Origin: an uncultured Candidatus Melainabacteria bacterium
Lineage (GTDB): Bacteria > Cyanobacteriota > Vampirovibrionia > Gastranaerophilales > Gastranaerophilaceae
Assembly (NCBI GenBank): GCA_937898445.1
Contig: CALEJY010000207.1
Coordinates: forward strand, 1 to 11,289
DNA length: 11,289 bases
Direction: 5' to 3'
Shown here piece after piece: positions 5,106 through 11,289 of the stretch. Position numbers and translations under genes: made by a program. Every line of letters begins with the position of its first letter. Position 1 is the stretch's first letter. The notes under the pieces were generated by a model. It was not told the DNA's origin and did no database searches. It was given only the letters and a program-made list of their open reading frames with translations.

Positions 5106-7616
5106 TTACAAATCGAAATCTGTTGAAAATACTAAATTTATAGTGAACGGAATTTTTTGGTAAGGTTCTCCAACTTCATCCATATCTTTTATGTATAGAT
5201 AATAATCCTTTTTCTTTGGTGTAAAGTTCTTTAATTCAAGAGTTTGCTTGAAAATTCTATCGTCAAGATTATCTGATTCAACACTAGCATTGATTATAAG
5301 TTCATTAGAAACTTGAATATTATCTTCTTCATCCCAAAGAGAAACACTAAATTTTCTTGGCATTACTGTTTCTGAAATGCTTTCTCTTTGCATGAACGAT
5401 AGTGTGAACTTGTTGTTTGTAATTTTTCTAGAAGTGTTTTCAAGAATCAAATCAACTTTCTTAATTTCTTGTTTTTTGTTCTGTTTGATTTTTAGAACAG
5501 GGATTACTATTTCTTGCAAACTAGCTCCACCATGAACGTATTTTATTCCACTTCCGGCCGTTTTAAACCTGTTAATATTTTGAGGAATAGATGCTTTTAG
5601 GTCAGAATCTTTTAGTATATAATTCATATCAAAATTCATTACACCTGTTAAGTCAATTCCACTTTCGGAAAGTATAAATCGTTTTGAAACCTCTTTTGCC
5701 TCAGGAGAACCAACTGTAATTTTTTGACGTTCTTCTAAATCACTATACTGATATAAAAATCCATGGTCAGCTGTAATAATAACATTTCCGGCAAGAGAAT
5801 TGTTAAAAATAAACTTAACCTTTTCTTGTATTTCTGTTATTGCCTTTTGAGCAGCATCAAAAACTTTGTCCTCTGAATGTTCTCCGGCACTATCAATAGT
5901 GTCGTGGTAAATGTAACAAACCTCTAAACCACTGAATATTTCTCTCAATTCTTCTCTTGGCAAATCGTTCAAATCTTTGAAGTTGAGAACTTTTGATTTT
6001 GGTTGAGTGGTTTGTAGGATTTTTCCTCTTAGCTCTGTATTTTTAGTAGAAATTCCATTGTTTAAAATTTCTCCTTTTTCTGAGTATTGCATTTCATCAT
6101 GTGGTAATAAAGCAGCCATACCGAGTTTTGTATAACTAGGAATAGATGAAATCATATATTCAAGTTTTGTATCAGCTTTTATTGAATAGTTATTTTTGAT
6201 TTCTGTCATTAATTCGTCTGCAATTTCGTATCTTAAAGCGTCAGAAATTATAACAACTGTTTTGACTTTATTGTTCTTGATTTCATTTCGGTAAAAATCT
6301 TTTTGTAAGTTGAACCTTGAAAAACTCCACATTGGTTGAAGCTCTGCAATTGGTCGAGAAAATTTAGAACACAAATTGTCAAGATAATTGTTTACATAAG
6401 CTTTTTCAACTTTTTCTTTAACAGAATCTAAAATACACTCGTTTGCATTGTTGTAGAAGTAATAGAATTTTCGATATGCTTTGTCGATTTTAAAGTATTC
6501 GTTGGCATAATTCTTGATAAAATCTTCTGCTTTTTGTTCAGGAATTGCAGTCGATTTTATTAAGTTGTTCAATTCGATTGCCCAATATAAAGAAGCATAA
6601 ATCAATTTAAATTCTTCGTGGAAAATAGTGTGTCTTCTTTTATCGATGATTTTTTTATCATCAAAGGTTAATGAATCAAACTGATTTATCAAATACTTAA
6701 TCAACTCAATATCAAAAACTCTTAGTGTCGTAAATTCCGGATCTTGTTTAATGATATCAGTCCAGTCTGTAATATTTTCTTGAATCTTGAAATCTTCTTC
6801 AATGATTTTTATAAGGTTTTTGTAATAAGGTAAAAGTTCGGTATCACGGTACCAACTTTCTAAGAAAAGGTTACATTCTACTTCAGAATTGCTTGCACAA
6901 GTATATTTTTTATAAGCATCAGGAAAATTAGCTCCACCAAGTTGTTGTTTTAACTTTCTAAAAACGATACTTGCCAATAGTAGTTTTGAATTACGTTCTC
7001 CATTATAACCAAAACGTTTTTCAACCATTTCCCAAAACTTATCTGCCAAATTGTATTTAGCAAATTCTTTGTTTAGGTCATTTTCTTTTAAAAGTGTTTC
7101 TATAATAAACCTTTGTACAACTCTGTTGAAGTCAAACAATTTGTCTTTAACTAAAACTGCCAACATTCCTATATAGAAATCGTTTGAAGTTTTTGTACTA
7201 GGCAAGATTAGTTTTAGTTTGCTCACTCTATCACGATTGTTGAAGAATTTTAGGTATTCTTTAAATAAGTTTTTCACTGCAATATCGTAGATATCAAACT
7301 CAGAACACAGATTTGCAACTTCATCAACAGAAAATTCTCTTGAATAAAATAGGGTATCAAGGAACCAGTTATCTTTTGGTTCCGGCATTTCGAAATTGGC
7401 ATATACAAGATAGTTAGAGGTTAGGTCATCATGTTCTAACAGCTTTTTTGTTAGCAAGTTGTTACTTTTTGTAAGCTTATGAATCTTGATATTACCTAAA
7501 TCAAGACTTAATAACTTCTTTTCATTTTCTTCATCAACACCGTACCAAAAGACAATCTGTCTTTTAGATGAATCGTAGTTTTTTAAAATATGTTCTTGTA
7601 GTTTTTCTGCTTCCAT
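5106..7616 (-). CDS. pglZ: BREX phosphatase-superfamily protein PglZ (type A)
   Basis: PglZ is a core BREX protein of the alkaline phosphatase superfamily. It is required for defence and works with PglX, though its physiological substrate is unsettled. The first ~440 residues are the mostly helical PglZ N-terminal region. The PglZ domain follows: VVIISDALRYE at 454-464 (metal-binding Asp459), SYTKLGMAALLP at 494-505 (Thr496 is a candidate nucleophile), YIYHDTIDSAGE at 568-579 and VIITADHGF at 612-620 with the conserved DHG metal ligands. A beta-rich C-terminal region completes 836 aa, the usual length of type A PglZ. Its ATG shares one base with the stop of the upstream membrane protein gene (TAATG). 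A GGAAGA Shine-Dalgarno (7623-7628) sits 6 nt before the ATG inside the upstream coding region, so translation is probably coupled. All catalytic motifs look intact. Confidence 0.95.
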   Translation of the reverse strand: MEAEKLQEHILKNYDSSKRQIVFWYGVDEENEKKLLSLDLGNIKIHKLTKSNNLLTKKLLEHDDLTSNYLVYANFEMPEPKDNWFLDTLFYSREFSVDEVANLCSEFDIYDIAVKNLFKEYLKFFNNRDRVSKLKLILPSTKTSNDFYIGMLAVLVKDKLFDFNRVVQRFIIETLLKENDLNKEFAKYNLADKFWEMVEKRFGYNGERNSKLLLASIVFRKLKQQLGGANFPDAYKKYTCASNSEVECNLFLESWYRDTELLPYYKNLIKIIEEDFKIQENITDWTDIIKQDPEFTTLRVFDIELIKYLINQFDSLTFDDKKIIDKRRHTIFHEEFKLIYASLYWAIELNNLIKSTAIPEQKAEDFIKNYANEYFKIDKAYRKFYYFYNNANECILDSVKEKVEKAYVNNYLDNLCSKFSRPIAELQPMWSFSRFNLQKDFYRNEIKNNKVKTVVIISDALRYEIADELMTEIKNNYSIKADTKLEYMISSIPSYTKLGMAALLPHDEMQYSEKGEILNNGISTKNTELRGKILQTTQPKSKVLNFKDLNDLPREELREIFSGLEVCYIYHDTIDSAGEHSEDKVFDAAQKAITEIQEKVKFIFNNSLAGNVIITADHGFLYQYSDLEERQKITVGSPEAKEVSKRFILSESGIDLTGVMNFDMNYILKDSDLKASIPQNINRFKTAGSGIKYVHGGASLQEIVIPVLKIKQNKKQEIKKVDLILENTSRKITNNKFTLSFMQRESISETVMPRKFSVSLWDEEDNIQVSNELIINASVESDNLDDRIFKQTLELKNFTPKKKDYYLYIKDMDEVGEPYQKIPFTINLVFSTDFDL

Positions 7617-8368
7617 TAATTATCTTCCAATTTAAATTCTTTATTAATTAATTTTTCAATATTGTCTATTGTATTTTCTATAAAATCTGGATTGTATTGT
7701 TCACAATCTTTTTCTATAGTAGAATTATATGTTTCTAAAAATTGTTGACGTGATATCTTTAACTCTGTACTATTTAAAAATTTTATATAGTCTTTGCGAT
7801 ATTCTGACTTTTTAGCTTCTAAATAATACCTATGTTCTTTAACTTGTTCATAGAAAAATATTTGAATATTTAAAAGTTTATCAATACATTCTTTAAAAGA
7901 TTTTTCTTTTTCCCATTTATTACTAATGCTTTCAAGTGCTTCTAATTTCTTTTTTATTTTGCGAGTATTATATACATCTTGAAAAGTCTCGATTTTTATA
8001 TAGCGATCAAAATCTTCATTCTGAAATATTGAACTTAATTCTTTTAAAAACTTTAAATCTTTCTTTAAATCTATCATCATTTCTTGATACAACTTGTAAT
8101 TATTTTCATATTTTCGAGCTTTTCTATCAAGCTCAGCCGTTTTAAATATTGCATACCAAGCTATTAACCCAGTTATAAATGAACCAATAATTGTTGCGAT
8201 GGGATTCCAATCGTAATTATCAAATGGAGAATATGGGAATAAACTAAATATTGACATAGGCATAATAAACAATAAAATAAGTTTTATGCCTATTATCATC
8301 AATAGTGTTATAAAAATAGCTTTTACTATATCCCACATTATTTCAAGCATATTTTTGAACTTTGTCAC
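7616..8368 (-). CDS. Two-helix membrane protein inserted in the BREX operon
   Basis: I do not recognise a specific family. Two hydrophobic helices lie near the N-terminus (about 11-40 and 55-77, including IATIIGSFITGLIAWYAIF), followed by about 170 charged, helical residues that probably form a cytoplasmic coiled-coil domain, ending KEFKLEDN. The GTG start at 8368 shares one base with the pglX stop (TAGTG). AGGAAGGGG (8375-8383) sits 6 nt upstream within the end of pglX, and its own stop overlaps the pglZ start. It is thus fully embedded in the operon, where canonical type 1 BREX has nothing between pglX and pglZ. N-terminal double-TM plus cytosolic helical layouts are common in membrane-acting abortive-infection proteins, such as the PutAbiC-type family. 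An accessory effector or sensor is a reasonable guess but no more. It looks more A+T-rich than pglX. Confidence 0.85.
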   Translation of the reverse strand: MTKFKNMLEIMWDIVKAIFITLLMIIGIKLILLFIMPMSIFSLFPYSPFDNYDWNPIATIIGSFITGLIAWYAIFKTAELDRKARKYENNYKLYQEMMIDLKKDLKFLKELSSIFQNEDFDRYIKIETFQDVYNTRKIKKKLEALESISNKWEKEKSFKECIDKLLNIQIFFYEQVKEHRYYLEAKKSEYRKDYIKFLNSTELKISRQQFLETYNSTIEKDCEQYNPDFIENTIDNIEKLINKEFKLEDN

Positions 8369-11289
8369 TATTTACCCCTTCCTACCACATCTTTTTCAGC
8401 TTCTAATAGACCTTTGAATTTGGCATAGTTTACTTTTACACCGTCATCTAGGTCAAGTTCGATTTGAGAATCGGCAAAAACTTGGAGCTTTCTATCGTAT
8501 TCTAAGATTTCTGATTGATATTTGGAATACAAAGAGTTTAGTTTTACGTTACCTTCGGCTTCGGCTTGAGCTTTTGCTCTGTCCAGTTTTGCTTGATATT
8601 CATGCAAATAATCTTTTCTAATTCTAGATAGAGTTGTTTTGTCGTATCTGTGCAAATACATTAGACAGTTAAATGCTTTTTCTTTACCACTTGTAAACAT
8701 CCAGTAGATTGGACGTTTTTTGTATGTTTGCAAGTGGTCTTTGTAGAAATCTTTTAGATAGTATGTTCTTATTCTATCTTCGGCACTTTCTGAGCCTTTG
8801 CGGCCTAAAACATCTGCTATGTATTGCATATTTTCGTTGAAATATAATTCTCCAAATGCTTTTTTTAAGAAACGTTTAAATTCTTCTACAATATCATCTT
8901 CAAACCAAGTATCAGAAAGTATCGGTAAAATACCGTCTTCATCAACTTCTAATATTTTGTATTTTGAAGAATCAAACTCCCCACCAGCAAATGCTAATCC
9001 TTTTTCATCTAATGAATAACGACCTAGCATACAGCCAACAGCAAAAGACATAAGAGATTTTATATCCCTAGTTTCATCTGCTAAGACAACAGTTATATCT
9101 TTATCGTCAACATCAGGTGTCATTTCCTCTTGAAGTCCGTAGATTTCAATGAATAATTTATTTAACTCTTCTTCATTAGCCTTAAGTTTATTGAATTGTT
9201 CTTGTTTGTATTCTTTCCATTTGTTGAAAGAGTCTGACACTTTGCCATTTTCTTTAAATCTCAACAATGGATGTTCCTGAAAATCCCAAGATGTTTCAAA
9301 ACTATCCCAATCGTCTTTTGATATACAAATATTATCATATATCAATTTTTCTATATTTTCTTTTTTATCTTCATTGTAAATCATTGGCATTGCAGCAACT
9401 TCAATTGCTTGAAAGTTTAGTGTTGGATTTACAAGGTTTAAAAAATATCTTGTAATTTTGGTTCCCAATAAACCTAAAATATAATATAATTTTTCATTAT
9501 CTTTTAAGAACATTGGAGAACCTGCAACATCCCATAAAAAACCGTAATCAAAAAATCTTGCAGAAAATGCATACGAAGTTAAAAAAGACCAAGTAATACC
9601 TTTTCTCAAATATTTATCTTTCATAGTTGTTTTGGGTCTATTAAAATTTGTTGATTCTGCCCAATTTACTATATATTCATATAAACCATACCATTTTCGA
9701 TATCCCCCACCTTTTAAGTATGGAATCCAATTTCGTTCTTTTAAATCAATATCTTCATAAACAACTTGCCCGATATTGATTTTTTGATAATTAACTTCTG
9801 ACCAAAATCTCATATATAGATTATTATCACCAATCGTCATGCCAGTTATTACATCAGCATAATCACTAATTTGTTCAGCATTCTTAAATATTTCTCTCAC
9901 TCTATCACTAGCCCAATACGCAATCGGCGAACCCGGAATTGAGTGAAAACCATTTTGTTTACAAGTATAGATATCATTAGAATTAAATTTTAAAAACTTT
10001 TCTTCTTTTAATTTCGCATTTGGATAGTCGGTTAATTTTACAAATTTACCGATATAATTAGGTTCGTTAATCTTTCTTGTTACATAAGTTGTTGTTTGGA
10101 CGACTTCTCCTGCAAGTTCTTCAAATGCTCTTGTTCCTAAATGCACCATTGTATCAATTACAGCATTATTCAGTAAATATTCTCTTAATTGTTCATAGCT
10201 ACTTAAAAACATCCATGAATGTTGATTAACAGTAGAACCATAACAATTATTACTTGTATGATTTAAGATTACTTCTTTAAATATTGCAAACATATCTCCT
10301 TTTGACATAGGATATTTTTTCTTTGCATATTCAGATAATTTTGAGCTCATTCCTTTCCCACCCATATATGGAGGATTAGCAATAACACATTCATATTTCT
10401 GTTGCATGATTTTAGCTTGTTTAACTAATTTAGGTAAATTTTCTTGAAGGTCAACAATGCTCTTGCTATAAAATAAACCCATATACAATGATTGGATTGC
10501 TGTTAATCTCTCATTCCAAAACTCAAAATCGAAATCTTTTACATCAAGGATTGATCCATATTCTTTTGCATCATTGAATGTCGTTAGAAGTTGTTCTATT
10601 TGCGATTGAGCTAACAGTTGGTTATCAACGCCATTCATCAAGCATTCTTTCACTTTTGAATCACTCATCCAATTTGATTCTTGAATTGATGTGATATTTA
10701 ATTCTGTAACTTTATTAGAGATATTTTTATCATATTCTCTGGCTTTCATTACAACTGCAAGTTGAGCAAGTTGTGCCGCTCTATCACAAATATCCAACCC
10801 ATATAAGTTTTTAGTCAAGATTAACGATGCAATATCATCTTCCACATATCCGGCAGATTTATAAATTTCATACAATACTTCAAATGCTGTTACTAATATG
10901 TGTCCTGAGCCACAGGCAGGATCCAACACTTTAATATCTTCAGGACAGATATTTTTATTAATTATTTCTTTTAATTTTTGTTTGACTTCTTCATCTTGTT
11001 CAGCCGATTCAAGATAATATTTAAACTTTGATTGTAATTCAGGATTAGGATGAGCTTCTAACCACATTTTACCAACAGAGTTTTCAACCATATATTTAAC
11101 AATCCATTTTGGAGTAAATATTTGTGTTGCTGCCGGAATATCTTCTTTTGAAATCTTTTTACCCTTTTTTAGGTTAGCAAATACTTCATCTTTTCTTTCT
11201 GCAATATAGTATTGATAAAGCCAACCAATAATTTCAACGACTTGCCAATTAGATTTGTCGATAGCTAACATTTCTCTTATTGCAGAATC
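8368..11289 (-). CDS. pglX: BREX adenine-specific DNA methyltransferase PglX (5' end missing)
   Basis: PglX transfers a methyl group from S-adenosylmethionine to N6 of adenine in an asymmetric site, marking host DNA as self for BREX. Numbering from an in-frame Met at 11271, the SAM-binding motif I is VLDPACGSGHILV at 115-127 and the catalytic motif IV is NPPY at 299-302 (IANPPYMGGKGMS). The region after it should hold target recognition, and the last third (about 700-967) is the PglX-specific C-terminal part. The frame is open through to the right edge, with six more codons upstream of that Met. PglX proteins are usually about 1,200 aa and carry about 200 residues before the TATQIFTP-like segment seen here as AATQIFTPKW, so the real start lies outside the window and the Met at 11271 is internal. 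The stop overlaps the GTG of the next gene. Confidence 0.95.
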   Translation of the reverse strand, partial: DSAIREMLAIDKSNWQVVEIIGWLYQYYIAERKDEVFANLKKGKKISKEDIPAATQIFTPKWIVKYMVENSVGKMWLEAHPNPELQSKFKYYLESAEQDEEVKQKLKEIINKNICPEDIKVLDPACGSGHILVTAFEVLYEIYKSAGYVEDDIASLILTKNLYGLDICDRAAQLAQLAVVMKAREYDKNISNKVTELNITSIQESNWMSDSKVKECLMNGVDNQLLAQSQIEQLLTTFNDAKEYGSILDVKDFDFEFWNERLTAIQSLYMGLFYSKSIVDLQENLPKLVKQAKIMQQKYECVIANPPYMGGKGMSSKLSEYAKKKYPMSKGDMFAIFKEVILNHTSNNCYGSTVNQHSWMFLSSYEQLREYLLNNAVIDTMVHLGTRAFEELAGEVVQTTTYVTRKINEPNYIGKFVKLTDYPNAKLKEEKFLKFNSNDIYTCKQNGFHSIPGSPIAYWASDRVREIFKNAEQISDYADVITGMTIGDNNLYMRFWSEVNYQKINIGQVVYEDIDLKERNWIPYLKGGGYRKWYGLYEYIVNWAESTNFNRPKTTMKDKYLRKGITWSFLTSYAFSARFFDYGFLWDVAGSPMFLKDNEKLYYILGLLGTKITRYFLNLVNPTLNFQAIEVAAMPMIYNEDKKENIEKLIYDNICISKDDWDSFETSWDFQEHPLLRFKENGKVSDSFNKWKEYKQEQFNKLKANEEELNKLFIEIYGLQEEMTPDVDDKDITVVLADETRDIKSLMSFAVGCMLGRYSLDEKGLAFAGGEFDSSKYKILEVDEDGILPILSDTWFEDDIVEEFKRFLKKAFGELYFNENMQYIADVLGRKGSESAEDRIRTYYLKDFYKDHLQTYKKRPIYWMFTSGKEKAFNCLMYLHRYDKTTLSRIRKDYLHEYQAKLDRAKAQAEAEGNVKLNSLYSKYQSEILEYDRKLQVFADSQIELDLDDGVKVNYAKFKGLLEAEKDVVGRGK

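Noticed and set aside
8798..9455. Plus-strand open frames inside pglX
   Set aside because: They are antisense to a clearly recognised methyltransferase and have no start signals.
11254..11271. Met at 11271 as the true pglX start
   Set aside because: The frame stays open to the window edge, no ribosome binding site precedes it, and about 200 residues of the usual PglX N-terminus would be missing.

Overview
The window is AT-rich bacterial DNA, roughly 30% G+C by eye, with the standard genetic code. Most genes have a purine-rich Shine-Dalgarno sequence, and the spacing to the start codon is exactly 6 nt for six of them. This suggests a low-GC bacterium, for example a Bacillota/Clostridia-like or gut-associated lineage. 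The sequence alone does not fix the taxon. The content is that of an anti-phage defence island next to a site-specific recombination module.

Right part (about 3041-11289, all minus strand): the 3' part of a type 1-like BREX operon, read right to left. The order is pglX (DNA adenine methyltransferase, cut by the right edge), an unrecognised two-helix membrane protein, pglZ (alkaline-phosphatase-superfamily protein) and brxL (AAA+ protein). Two junctions overlap by one base and the third has a 22-bp gap, so the genes are almost certainly co-transcribed and translationally coupled. In canonical type 1 BREX, brxA, brxB and brxC precede pglX, so they should lie beyond the right edge. Two things depart from the canonical system: the extra membrane gene between pglX and pglZ, and a BrxL whose C-terminus looks like an MIT-C (phospholipase-D-fold-like) domain rather than a Lon-type protease.

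Middle (about 1888-3000): a Tn3/invertase-type serine recombinase on the minus strand. Upstream of it is a three-part array of TTCGTWA inverted repeats laid out like a resolvase res region, with subsites of about 28, 34 and 25 bp. The likely recombinase promoter lies inside the gene-proximal subsite, which implies autoregulation. Divergent to the recombinase is a small coiled-coil gene (55 aa, plus strand) with its own intrinsic terminator, converging on brxL. A perfect 28-bp palindrome carrying the same TTCGTA core covers the recombinase stop codon.

Left part (1-1860): an unrecognised 378-aa protein with a CxxC-x12-CxxC putative zinc-binding motif, preceded by an extended -10 promoter placed so that its mRNA would be nearly leaderless. 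After it come about 435 bp without a convincing gene, holding hairpins and a 10-bp tandem repeat, then a 42-aa lysine-rich small ORF and a coding-like fragment at the left edge without a start codon.

By family knowledge, BREX marks host DNA by PglX methylation and blocks replication of unmarked phage. The membrane protein, the zinc-motif protein and the small coiled-coil protein are candidate accessory or independent defence functions, but nothing in the sequence proves that.
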